DNA of 10,259 bases from assembly GCA_021604825.1 (NCBI GenBank), contig BQJS01000173.1, forward strand, positions 1-10,259. The letters run 5' to 3'. The position numbers were made by a program, and so were the translations under genes. This document shows positions 1 to 6,739 of this stretch, piece after piece (position 1 is the first letter of the stretch; each line of letters opens with the position of its first letter). Below the pieces are notes generated by a model. The model saw nothing but the letters and a program-made list of their open reading frames with translations, was not told the DNA's origin and searched no databases. The stretch comes from Phycisphaerae bacterium (GTDB taxonomy: Bacteria > Planctomycetota > Phycisphaerae > UBA1845).

Positions 1-948
1 AAGCAATAACACGACCGCGTTGGCCAACTGGTCCCGATCGCTCGCATCGGTCAACAAACCGGTTTCGCCATGTATCACCGTCTCCGGCAAGCCACCGACA
101 TTCGAAGCAACGACCGGCACGCCACACGCGCTCGATTCCAACGCCGCAACACCAAAACTCTCCACAACCGACGGAATCACGGACACCTGCCAACGTTTCA
201 GTAGTGCGGGGATTTGGCAATGCTGTTTCGGTTCGATCCAACGAATCCGCGCTGCGATGCCTGGATCATCAATCTTTGACTCGAGTTCGCTGGCACGCTT
301 CTTCGTACCGACCAACTCGAATCGCACGTCGGACACTTGGGCGACAATCTCGGGCATCGCGGCAATGAATCGCTCTGCACCGTACGCTGGACCGAACCCC
401 TTGAGAAAACCGACGATTGGTTCGTGCGTCGGCTGGGGCGCGGGTCGAAACAGATCCAAATCGACGCCAAGCGGAATAACACTTACACCGCTTGCGTCAA
501 TGCCACCATAATCCGCAACGTCCTGCGCGAACCAGTGGCTACACGTTGCGACACCGTGAGCCCCCTTGAACATCTCCAACCGCCGTTCGTGCAGACGCGC
601 TGTTTCAGGTGGAGCGCCGGGCGGTGGGTTGATGTCCGAACCCCAGGGCCAAAGCGCGAGGCGGCCGCAACTGATGGGCTCGTCGTAGAAACCCCAGTCA
701 CTCAAATAAAATACTGTGACGAGATCGTGCTCTTTGAAGAACTTGGAAAGATACTTCTCGCGGCGGACGCTGCGGCGCACCGATTGTCCAAGACTCAGTC
801 CGGGAACACCGAATCGTTCGTAGGTCGCACCTTCTGGTTGGTGGTCACCTTTGTAGACGAGATGCACCGAGACGCCGCGTTCGCGTAGGGCTGCCACCAT
901 GCGTTTCGTGTGGGTCGCACCGGGATGGGCAAAGATGCAAATTCGCAT
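1..948 (-). CDS. GT4-family glycosyltransferase (3' part beyond window edge)
   Basis: Predicted retaining, cytoplasmic glycosyltransferase of the GT-B fold (family GT4), transferring a sugar from a nucleotide-sugar donor to a growing polysaccharide. The frame is open for 316 codons from the ATG at 946-948 to base 1, so the C-terminus is missing. The N-terminus MRICIFAHPGATHTKRM is a Rossmann-type strand and loop. V-I-P-L-G-V-D at about 157-163 is the usual linker before the donor domain. V-G-F-L-K-G-F at 179-185 begins that domain. The E-x7-E nucleotide-sugar motif is at E263-E271 (ESFGVAALE), followed by GVPVVASNVGGLPE and HGETGLL (about 276-299), all typical of GT4. It is the third gene of a leftward operon, starting 10 bases after the ATPase stop with no clear Shine-Dalgarno site, so coupled translation is likely. 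Context points to surface polysaccharide assembly; donor and acceptor cannot be read from sequence. Confidence 0.88.
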   Translation of the reverse strand, partial: MRICIFAHPGATHTKRMVAALRERGVSVHLVYKGDHQPEGATYERFGVPGLSLGQSVRRSVRREKYLSKFFKEHDLVTVFYLSDWGFYDEPISCGRLALWPWGSDINPPPGAPPETARLHERRLEMFKGAHGVATCSHWFAQDVADYGGIDASGVSVIPLGVDLDLFRPAPQPTHEPIVGFLKGFGPAYGAERFIAAMPEIVAQVSDVRFELVGTKKRASELESKIDDPGIAARIRWIEPKQHCQIPALLKRWQVSVIPSVVESFGVAALESSACGVPVVASNVGGLPETVIHGETGLLTDASDRDQLANAVVLLL

Positions 949-958
949 GGATATCGGT

Positions 959-2239
959 TCACGATTTTGTGCAAGGTTCACAATGCGCCGCGTCTACCGC
1001 TTGCTTCTGATTGGCCAGCATCGGTTCGATGGTCTTGAGCGCCGACCATTCGTGCGGCAGCGAGAGCAATCCGGTCCCCTTGCCCTGATCATCGACTTGA
1101 AGCATGAATTTGTAGGGGGTCTCGGCCAACAGTTCGCTCCGATCGGCGTCCCACAATCGAACAATGGCGAAGTAATTGCCACCACCCAGGGGAAACGCGG
1201 GCAGTTCAATTCGAACGTCGTGTCGGCCGGCTGGTGCCTTGAAGGTGATCCCTTGATGGCGGGAATTCAGACTCACCATCATCTCTCCACCGTCGCGCCG
1301 GATGGCTGTCTCGACCGTCAAGCGATCAACGTCGCGGTCGAGTTCAAAACCGATTTCCATCGTAAGCGGTTCAGACGGGCGAACGCATTCGACCTCGCTT
1401 CCGTCCGCGCCGCGAAATGTCATTCCCGAAACCCGGCCATCCGTATCGCCCTTGCGCGGATTATCCACGTAAGACATTTCGCCCACGCGGGTCATGGTGG
1501 CTTTGAGATAGTGCCCCACCGCGTCTGCCGGCGAGCCGACAAACGCACACTCACCACCATCGAGTACCAACGTGCGATGACAAATGCTGCGCATCTGCTC
1601 AAGGTTGTGGGTCACGAAAATCAACGCGACGCCCGATTCAACCATCTCGCGCATCCGTTCTTCGCAGCGATGACGAAACGCGACATCACCAACCGAAAGC
1701 ACTTCATCGACGAGCAATACATCGGGCGACACATGGGCGGCTGTTGAGAACCCCAGGCGCGCTTGCATCCCCGTGCTGTAACGTTTGACCGGCGTGTGGA
1801 TGAAGTCACCGATGCCGCTAAACTCGATGATGTCGTCAAGCTTGCTTTTGATCTCGGCGCGATTCATGCCCATGATCGCACCGGTCAGAAAAATATTTTC
1901 CATGCCAGTCAGATCGCCATGCATCCCCGCGTTGACTTCGATGAGGGCGGCCAACCTTCCGTTGACGTGTATTGAGCCTTCGTCGGGCCTCAAGATCCCC
2001 GCGAGCAACTTGAGCGCGGTACTCTTGCCTGCACCGTTGGGACCGATGATACCGAGCGCCTCACCGGGCGAGATTTCAAATCCCAGGTTGCGGACTGCCC
2101 AGAACGTCGGGCGCTTGGAGTGAACCTTGCGTCCGACGATACGCCTTCCGGTCGAAGCCAGCAGGTCGCGCAGGCTTTCGTGAACGGCGCCACGTCGAAA
2201 CTTCTTGCCCACTTTGGAAAACTGAACGGCACCCGCCAT
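959..2239 (-). CDS. wzt: polysaccharide/O-antigen ABC exporter, ATP-binding subunit (Wzt type) with C-terminal glycan-recognition-like domain
   Basis: ATPase that powers export of a lipid-linked polysaccharide across the inner membrane with the permease encoded just upstream. In the 426-residue product the Walker A motif GPNGAGKST lies at 66-74, the signature YSTGM at 154-158, Walker B VLLVDE at 174-179 and the switch histidine at 211 (FVTHN). The long N-terminal lead before the strand entering Walker A and the E-V-N-A-G-M-H-G-D-L-T-G segment (101-112) are typical of Wzt-like ATPases. Residues from about 255 to 385 form an additional beta-rich domain (GDTDGRVSGM..., FPLGGGNYFAIVRLWD) like the Wzt C-terminal domain that in known systems recognises the modified glycan end. 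I chose the ATG at 2237-2239: it overlaps the permease stop as TGATG, has GGAG upstream, and begins a family-like N-terminus; an open frame extends further to 2320 but would invade the permease gene. Substrate unknown. Confidence 0.92.
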   Translation of the reverse strand: MAGAVQFSKVGKKFRRGAVHESLRDLLASTGRRIVGRKVHSKRPTFWAVRNLGFEISPGEALGIIGPNGAGKSTALKLLAGILRPDEGSIHVNGRLAALIEVNAGMHGDLTGMENIFLTGAIMGMNRAEIKSKLDDIIEFSGIGDFIHTPVKRYSTGMQARLGFSTAAHVSPDVLLVDEVLSVGDVAFRHRCEERMREMVESGVALIFVTHNLEQMRSICHRTLVLDGGECAFVGSPADAVGHYLKATMTRVGEMSYVDNPRKGDTDGRVSGMTFRGADGSEVECVRPSEPLTMEIGFELDRDVDRLTVETAIRRDGGEMMVSLNSRHQGITFKAPAGRHDVRIELPAFPLGGGNYFAIVRLWDADRSELLAETPYKFMLQVDDQGKGTGLLSLPHEWSALKTIEPMLANQKQAVDAAHCEPCTKS

Positions 2240-3063
2240 CAAATGCACTCCGCGAATTTGTGCGACATCTTGCGAAACGCCCACCAACCCAGCACGAACG
2301 TACACACCGCCGTAATACACGCGGATGCAAACGCCCCGCCCGACGGTATCGTCCCTTCAAGCAGGCACTGTCGATAGGCTTTGATGATGGGCGTCATGGG
2401 ATTGCATACGGCGACGATTCCCCACCATGAACCGTCGTTCTTGATCGGGTACACCACGCAGGTCAGAAACATCCAAAGCTGAATCGCCACACCCAAAAGC
2501 TGCCGTACGTCTCGATAAAACAGATTGGCCATCGCCAGCAACATGCCAAGTCCGGCGGTGAATATCATTTGAACGATGATCACGATCGGAAGGAACACAA
2601 TCGCGCTCGTGGGCACGAATGTCCATCGCGTAAAGAAATGAAAGTACGCCACCAATCCGACCAACACGCTGCCCGCGATGAAGAAATCCGCAAACGCAGA
2701 GCCAATGCTCGATAGCGGAAACACTTCACGCGGAAAATAAACCTTCGTCACCAGATTGCGGTTGGCCACCAACGAGTTGACCGAGCCCAAGAGCGACGCC
2801 GAAAAGAACGTCCACGGCACCAGTCCGGTGTACGCAAACAGCGGATAGGGCATGGTGATATCAAGTCCGCCAACGACCTTAACAGCCCGCGTGAACACGA
2901 ACGTGAAGATCAGCATCATCGACATGGGAAGCAGCACCGCCCAGGCCATGCCCAGGAGCGACTGCTTGTAGCGCACCCGAAGGTCGCGCCAGATCAACGA
3001 TGCCAGTAGCTGGCGGTAACGAAGCAATTCGGCGAATGGATTGGACGCAGATGCTGCGTACAT
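2239..3063 (-). CDS. wzm: polysaccharide/O-antigen ABC exporter, permease subunit (Wzm type)
   Basis: Inner-membrane permease of the ABC-2 type that pairs with the adjacent ATPase to export lipid-linked polysaccharide. From the ATG at 3061-3063 it has 274 residues, the usual size. The cytoplasmic lead NPFAELLRYRQLLASLIWRD (8-27) followed by R-V-R-Y-K-Q-S-L-L-G is the standard N-terminal amphipathic region. Hydrophobic segments lie at about 37-60, 74-96, 115-142, 153-180, 190-206 and 246-263. The family motifs V-Y-F-P-R-E-V-F-P-L (108-117) and N-L-F-Y-R-D-V-R-Q-L-L (180-190) are clear. The stop overlaps the ATPase start, so the two are translationally coupled. The start is uncertain: an in-frame ATG at 3097-3099 has GGGGTG upstream and adds 12 residues, and a non-conserved frame runs to 3219. 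I prefer 3063 because the conserved NPF region begins a few residues later, though its Shine-Dalgarno is weak. First gene of the leftward operon. Confidence 0.9.
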   Translation of the reverse strand: MYAASASNPFAELLRYRQLLASLIWRDLRVRYKQSLLGMAWAVLLPMSMMLIFTFVFTRAVKVVGGLDITMPYPLFAYTGLVPWTFFSASLLGSVNSLVANRNLVTKVYFPREVFPLSSIGSAFADFFIAGSVLVGLVAYFHFFTRWTFVPTSAIVFLPIVIIVQMIFTAGLGMLLAMANLFYRDVRQLLGVAIQLWMFLTCVVYPIKNDGSWWGIVAVCNPMTPIIKAYRQCLLEGTIPSGGAFASACITAVCTFVLGWWAFRKMSHKFAECI

Positions 3064-3393
3064 GCAATTGTCAATCCCGACTGAACAACGGGCGCGCATC
3101 GACACCCCAACCAATGGGAGGTCGAATTTTCGCGCATTTCTAAATGGTTTTTCGGACGTTTGCGGTCCATTCTTTTGGGCAGTAAGGGGCGAAACCCCGT
3201 CGAGCTGCGACCTGTTCAATCTAAGTTGACAAGAGACGGACCAACCGACTTAACAGGTGTTTGCTGCGTCATTGAAAAACACCAAGCCAATCCGAGACCT
3301 AAATTACGAACCCCTCGTCAGCCACCGATAAAATTGTCACAGAGCACCCAAACAAGGCCGGCCCGATAAGCCCAGCAAGGTGGATGAACAACC
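3064..3393. other. divergent intergenic region between exporter operon and radical SAM gene
   Basis: About 330 bases without a convincing gene; short open frames here have no family resemblance. It must contain the start signals for both the leftward exporter operon and the rightward radical SAM gene. Visible items are a TTGACA hexamer at 3226-3231 without a good partner at the right distance, a TAAAAT box at 3329-3334, and an imperfectly placed inverted repeat GGTGTTT (3256-3262) / AAACACC (3277-3283). On the minus strand TAGATT occurs near 3217-3222, without a convincing -35 box. None is strong enough to fix a transcription start. Confidence 0.5.
3329..3334 (+). promoter_or_regulatory. possible -10 box for the radical SAM gene
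   Basis: TAAAAT differs from the sigma-70 consensus TATAAT at one position and sits about 60 bases before the ATG at 3394. No good -35 hexamer is found 16-18 bases upstream (the sequence there is near ACGAAC), so the call is weak. Confidence 0.22.
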
Positions 3394-4995
3394 ATGACGC
3401 AACTCGTGCAACTGTCGCTACCCGATCGCCCCAAGCCCAATGAGGTCATGGACTTCACGCCGCTGCCCGAAGATTCGTCCGTGAAATTGATGCTGGTCTA
3501 TCCGAATGTACAACGCGTCCGCACGCCGCAATTGGGCGTCGCGGTACTGTCTGCGTGCGCTAAGAAAATCGGGGCTGACGTCTGCCTCTTCGATATCACC
3601 GGTATCAAGCGCGGCACTGAATTCGACGCCTTTAAAGAAATGGTCGAGCGCGAGAAGCCCGACATCCTCGGATACTCCGTTCGCTCCAACGAGTGGCCAC
3701 TAACGCAGAAGATGCTGGCGTGGGCCAAGACGATGGGCATCACGCAGATCGTCGGCGGACCGCACCCAACCCACGCACCGGACGAAACCATCCCAGATTG
3801 CGATGCCATCATTCTTGGCGAAGGCGAGGGCGCGATCACGGACATCCTCCGCGCTGTCGCCAAAGACAAAACGCTGGCTGGCATTCCCAACACGTGGGTC
3901 AACGTTGATGGCCAAATCATAAAGACCGACAAGCGCAACCTGATCCATGATCTCGACGACATCCCCCTGCCCGACTGGAAGATTTTCGGCGACATTCATT
4001 TTCGCGATTCGTACATTTCTGAAATCATGGGTGGAGCCGACATGGTCACGGCGATCGAAGGCAGTCGTGGCTGCCCGTTCACCTGCACGTACTGCTCGAA
4101 TCACGCGCTCATGGATTCGTATTCAGGGCAAGGTCGGTGGCGGCGCGAAAAATCGCCCGAGCGCATTGTCGAAGAGTTAGCCGCATTCCGCGAGGCGTTC
4201 GGTTCGCTCGACTTCGTCTATTGGGTCGATGAGATCTGGCTGACCGGTGTCGAACGACTGAAGCGTTTCCGCGACGTGTACAAGAAAGAAATCGCCGCGC
4301 CGTTTAGCATCATGGAACGGCCCGAATGCATTACCGAAGAAAAAATCGAAATCATCGCTGACGCAGGTTTGCATTATGTCGCAATCGGTTTGGAGAGCGG
4401 CGACGAGGATTTGCGCACCAGCCTGCTCGACCGGCGCACCAAGGTTGACGTTCTGATCGAAGCGTTCACGCTGCCCAAGAAATACAACGTCAAAGTCCAC
4501 GCATTCACCATGCTGGGCCTGCCCGGTCAGGACATCAAGTCCATGCTAAAAACCTGGGACATCATGCGCCAGATTTTGCCAACCAGCGCCCAGTTCAGCA
4601 TCTTCTACCCGCTCAAAGGCACCAAGCTGTACGACCAGACCATCCAGATGGGCATGTACGATCCGTCCGACACCGCTGACAACTACTACTCGGGAACCGT
4701 GCTGAAACAAGACGGGATCGACAACACGCTGCTCCAGCGCTACCAGACGCTGTTCGACCGCTACGCCAACAAACTCGGATGGCCCGCGGCCGCCGCGTTC
4801 CACTTTTATCGCAAGATCGTACCGGCCTACAAGCTGCGCTTCGTCACCGGCCCGGCGATCAAGTCGCGAATGACCTACTACCGAGCCCGCTGGACCACGT
4901 TGCGAGCCAAAGGCGTGGTGGCCGTCGCGAAGCGATTAGTCAAAGCACTGGTCGAAACACCTCTGGCACTGTTTACGTCTCGCGGTACGGCATAG
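3394..4995 (+). CDS. B12-binding-domain radical SAM protein, substrate unknown
   Basis: 533-residue enzyme of the cobalamin-binding radical SAM superfamily, which uses a [4Fe-4S] cluster to cleave S-adenosylmethionine and often performs methyl transfer or rearrangements on unreactive carbon. Residues about 31-165 form the B12-binding-like domain (KLMLVYPN, the G-G-P-H-P-T-H-A-P-D-E segment at 121-131, and GEGE at 142-145); no D-x-H-x-x-G cobalt-ligand motif is seen, as is usual in this superfamily. The cluster motif C-x3-C-x2-C is at C227, C231, C234 (RGCPFTCTYC). G-L-E-S-G-D-E-D-L (332-340) and H-A-F-T-M-L-G-L-P-G (369-378) match the SAM-binding strands of the barrel. The last 90 residues are helical and basic and match no domain I recognise. 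The start ATG has AAGGTGG 13-ish bases upstream. It is divergent from the exporter operon and convergent, 19 bases apart, with the next gene. Possible roles include methylation of a glycan or lipid; this is inference. Confidence 0.9.
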   Translation: MTQLVQLSLPDRPKPNEVMDFTPLPEDSSVKLMLVYPNVQRVRTPQLGVAVLSACAKKIGADVCLFDITGIKRGTEFDAFKEMVEREKPDILGYSVRSNEWPLTQKMLAWAKTMGITQIVGGPHPTHAPDETIPDCDAIILGEGEGAITDILRAVAKDKTLAGIPNTWVNVDGQIIKTDKRNLIHDLDDIPLPDWKIFGDIHFRDSYISEIMGGADMVTAIEGSRGCPFTCTYCSNHALMDSYSGQGRWRREKSPERIVEELAAFREAFGSLDFVYWVDEIWLTGVERLKRFRDVYKKEIAAPFSIMERPECITEEKIEIIADAGLHYVAIGLESGDEDLRTSLLDRRTKVDVLIEAFTLPKKYNVKVHAFTMLGLPGQDIKSMLKTWDIMRQILPTSAQFSIFYPLKGTKLYDQTIQMGMYDPSDTADNYYSGTVLKQDGIDNTLLQRYQTLFDRYANKLGWPAAAAFHFYRKIVPAYKLRFVTGPAIKSRMTYYRARWTTLRAKGVVAVAKRLVKALVETPLALFTSRGTA

Positions 4996-5014
4996 TCACG
5001 ATGGCCCGCCCAAT

Positions 5015-5470
5015 TCAAGTTGCGCTCTGATCAAGCCAGCTCTCGGGAACATTGGTACCGCATTCGGGACACTTGGCCTCCACCACTCCCTTCAACAAAT
5101 ATCCGCAGTTCGGGCAAACCGGCTCAGGAAAACGATCAGGATTCCAACAGGCTGGCGGATACTTAGCCATCTTGATGTGAATCAATCGCCTACAGGCGGG
5201 ACACCCAAGCGCAACGATGGGCATAAGCCTGAGCATCGTGATGACCGCTATCACAGAGAACAAACCAAAGATTGCCTCGGATCGTCCCCCAAGACCGTAA
5301 TTGAGCACCTTCCAAAACACGAAACCGTACAAACCGAGTCCGATGATGATGAAGAGGCCGACCCTTGAGCGTTTGGGATTGAAATCAGCAATTTCTCGGA
5401 GCCCAATAAGAACGCGCCGCTCCTGCCGCTCGCTCCGACACTTGCAAGGTTTGGAAATCCAAATACTCAT
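5015..5470 (-). CDS. small membrane protein with C-terminal zinc ribbon, function unknown
   Basis: I do not recognise a named family. From the ATG at 5468-5470 the product has 151 residues: a short basic Cys-containing N-terminus (C9, C11), two hydrophobic segments at about 36-58 and 66-88, then a soluble C-terminus with C90-x2-C93, C108 and a classical zinc ribbon C119-P-N-C122-G-Y ... C134-P-E-C137-G-T. That ribbon style, in small membrane proteins, is frequent in planctomycetes. The chosen ATG has GGAG at 5476-5479 with 5-base spacing, the best ribosome-binding site in the window. An in-frame TTG at 5588-5590 would add 40 residues including D-C-E-G-C-G and a further Cys, so a longer protein with an extra metal site is possible; a stop at 5597-5599 bars anything longer. 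It faces the radical SAM gene tail to tail with no visible terminator between them. Confidence 0.72.
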   Translation of the reverse strand: MSIWISKPCKCRSERQERRVLIGLREIADFNPKRSRVGLFIIIGLGLYGFVFWKVLNYGLGGRSEAIFGLFSVIAVITMLRLMPIVALGCPACRRLIHIKMAKYPPACWNPDRFPEPVCPNCGYLLKGVVEAKCPECGTNVPESWLDQSAT

Positions 5471-5478
5471 CGTTGCTC

Positions 5479-5501
5479 CATCGGGTAATTCAGACCCGAT
5501 G
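5479..5501. promoter_or_regulatory. inverted repeat abutting the ribosome-binding site of the zinc-ribbon gene
   Basis: Perfect 8-bp arms CATCGGGT (5479-5486) and ACCCGATG (5494-5501) with a 7-base spacer AATTCAG. On the minus strand the downstream arm ends in the first G of the GGAG ribosome-binding site for the ATG at 5470. It could be an RNA hairpin influencing translation or a dimeric operator. If the alternative TTG start is used, it is simply inside the coding region. Confidence 0.4.
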
Positions 5502-5722
5502 CAGTGATTGCTTGGCTCGTTTAAGCCACACCCCTCGCAATCAACAGATGCGGTCTCGATCCCAACTGGTCGTGTTTGCTGTCTTCGCAAGAATAATCAA
5601 GCACAGCCTCGATCGGGCAGTTATCTTGTACTAATCGGGATCGTAGAAAATCGCCAGTATCGTGATGAAAAGGCCGTTTTCACTTCGCGCATAGCCTCTG
5701 AATGGCTTGGAACTGGCTTGCC
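5502..5722. other. intergenic region upstream of the zinc-ribbon and His-repeat genes
   Basis: Together with its flanks, 5471-5836 has no gene if the ATG start of the zinc-ribbon gene is right. The part up to 5590 is an in-frame open extension of that gene; 5591-5722 contains only short frames without family resemblance. Apart from the inverted repeat next to 5479 and the promoter-like boxes at 5723-5751, I see no repeats or RNA gene here. Confidence 0.4.
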
Positions 5723-5751
5723 TTGACTGTGTGTTTTGTTTTTGTTAGGGT
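5723..5751 (+). promoter_or_regulatory. candidate sigma-70-type promoter for the DUF1579-like gene
   Basis: TTGACT (5723-5728, one mismatch to TTGACA) is followed after exactly 17 bases by TAGGGT (5746-5751), which keeps the three most conserved -10 positions (T1, A2, T6). The spacer is T-rich. A start near 5758 would give a leader of roughly 80 bases. Pattern match only. Confidence 0.3.
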
Positions 5752-5836
5752 TGCAGACTTCAAATAACGAAATGACAATTGGCCGGACTCGCCGGGCTGA
5801 TGCAATGAAACTGTTATTACTTGAAAGGGTTTTGCG

Positions 5837-6535
5837 ATGAAGCGTTTTGGATTTTTATTGGGAGCGATGACCATTTGTGGGTTCGCGATGATGGTGCCTG
5901 CCGCCGTGGCCGACACGCCGAAAGATGGCGACAAGCATGGGCATGAACATGCTGGACACGATCACGAAGGGCATGACCATGGTGAACACGGACACAAAGA
6001 AGGTGCCGAACAATCAGAAGACGCGATGCACGAAGCAATGATGAAGTTCCACGAACCCGGCCCGCAGCACGCCAAGCTTAAAGAGGCTGTCGGCAATTGG
6101 AACGCCGAAATCAAGCATTGGGAGGGACCGGGCGAACCGGCCGTCAGCAAGGGAAAATCCGTCGTGAAAATGGTCTTGGGCGGGCGTTACATGCAAGAAG
6201 ACTTCACCTGCGATTTCGACGGCAAGACATTCAACGGTCGCGGCATCTACGGATACGATAACGCAAAGCAGAAATACGTTTCCATCTGGTTTGACGACAT
6301 GAGCACTGGCTTCATGACATCTGAAGGGACGCACGACGAAGCCACCAAAACAACCACCTACATTGGCGAAGGCCAGATGATGCCGGGGATGGCATATAAG
6401 ACGCGCATGTTGGACAAAGAAATTAGCAAAGACAAGCACGTGTTTGAAATGTACATGACCATGCCAGGTCAGCCGGAAGTCAAGACCATGGAAATCACGT
6501 ACACCCGCGACAAAAAGGTCGCCGAAGCCAAATAG
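5837..6535 (+). CDS. secreted DUF1579-like protein with N-terminal His-rich repeats
   Basis: 232-residue exported protein. A signal peptide is clear: MKRF, a hydrophobic core to about residue 20, and an A-V-A|D cleavage site after residue 25. The mature N-terminus (33-54) is a metal-binding-like run with nine His in 20 residues, built of GHxHx units. Residues about 70-228 resemble the DUF1579 family: P-G-P-Q-H-A-K-L-K-E-A-V-G-N-W (74-88), then a beta-rich fold with G-G-R-Y-M-Q-E-D-F (115-123), F-N-G-R-G-I-Y-G-Y-D (132-141), S-I-W-F-D-D-M-S-T-G (149-158) and Y-I-G-E-G (175-179). The biochemical role of DUF1579 is not established. AAAGGG at 5824-5829 with 7-base spacing supports the start. A promoter-like pair lies at 5723-5751 and a strong terminator at 6593-6627, so the gene is probably transcribed alone. 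Binding or buffering of Zn, Cu or Ni outside the inner membrane is a reasonable inference, untested. Confidence 0.87.
   Translation: MKRFGFLLGAMTICGFAMMVPAAVADTPKDGDKHGHEHAGHDHEGHDHGEHGHKEGAEQSEDAMHEAMMKFHEPGPQHAKLKEAVGNWNAEIKHWEGPGEPAVSKGKSVVKMVLGGRYMQEDFTCDFDGKTFNGRGIYGYDNAKQKYVSIWFDDMSTGFMTSEGTHDEATKTTTYIGEGQMMPGMAYKTRMLDKEISKDKHVFEMYMTMPGQPEVKTMEITYTRDKKVAEAK
5939..5998 (+). repeat. four imperfect 15-base repeats encoding GHxHx units
   Basis: Four consecutive 15-base units encode GHEHA, GHDHE, GHDHG and EHGHK (residues 35-54 of the host protein). The DNA copies differ mainly at wobble positions (CAT/CAC, GGG/GGA), so this is an old or selected repeat and not a recent slippage product. 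Confidence 0.8.
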
Positions 6536-6592
6536 CTCCCGACTCAATTTCAAACGATGCCTCATTGATTCCGAGGCCGTCAGCACAAAGAA

Positions 6593-6634
6593 AAATGGCA
6601 TCCACTTCGATCAAGTGGATGCCATTTCTTTATT
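6593..6634. terminator. bidirectional intrinsic terminator
   Basis: Perfect 15-bp arms AAATGGCATCCACTT (6593-6607) and AAGTGGATGCCATTT (6613-6627) with loop CGATC, followed by CTTTATTT on the plus strand and by CTTTGTG-like T-containing sequence on the minus strand (AAAGAAAA lies before the left arm). It sits between two convergent genes, 58 bases after the DUF1579-like stop and about 112 bases after the metallopeptidase stop at 6740, so it can end both transcripts. Confidence 0.85.
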
Positions 6635-6650
6635 TAAACTTTTCCAGCTA

Positions 6651-6680
6651 AAGGGTGCCCCACCCTTCAGGGTGGGGTAC
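6651..6680. repeat. compact GC-rich palindrome, possible dispersed repeat
   Basis: CCCCACCC (6658-6665) and GGGTGGGG (6670-6677) pair perfectly across TTCA, extendable outward by a G-T pair, T-A and G-C to 6655-6680. The left arm can instead pair with the preceding AAGGGTG (6651-6657 with 6661-6667), so two hairpins exclude each other. It lies between the terminator and the metallopeptidase stop. It may add to termination of the leftward transcript or be a mobile palindromic repeat; only one copy is in this window. Confidence 0.55.
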
Positions 6681-6739
6681 TGACAAGTCACGATAGCACC
6701 GCACGCGCACCGCCAACAAGGCCGCAAACGTAGATCTGA

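Noticed and set aside
337..888. 183-codon open frame on the plus strand
   Set aside because: Antisense to the GT4 glycosyltransferase, which reads through continuously with family motifs.
899..1747. 282-codon open frame on the plus strand
   Set aside because: It lies antisense to the Wzt-type ATPase, whose Walker and signature motifs are intact; the antisense product has no recognisable family features and reflects codon bias in GC-rich DNA.
2240..2320. Extended N-terminus of the Wzt-type ATPase
   Set aside because: It would overlap the end of the permease gene by about 80 bases, and the TGATG junction with GGAG upstream gives a better start at 2239.
3068..3073. TTGACA on the minus strand just before the permease ATG
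   Set aside because: A matching -10 box would fall inside the coding region, so it cannot drive the full gene.
3700..4104. Open frames on the minus strand inside the radical SAM gene
   Set aside because: They are shadows of a coding frame with intact cluster and SAM motifs.
4996..5014. Terminator between the convergent radical SAM and zinc-ribbon genes
   Set aside because: The 19-base gap and its flanks show no stem followed by a T-run.
6014..6601. 195-codon open frame on the minus strand
   Set aside because: Antisense to the DUF1579-like gene and running into the terminator hairpin; no signal or domain features.
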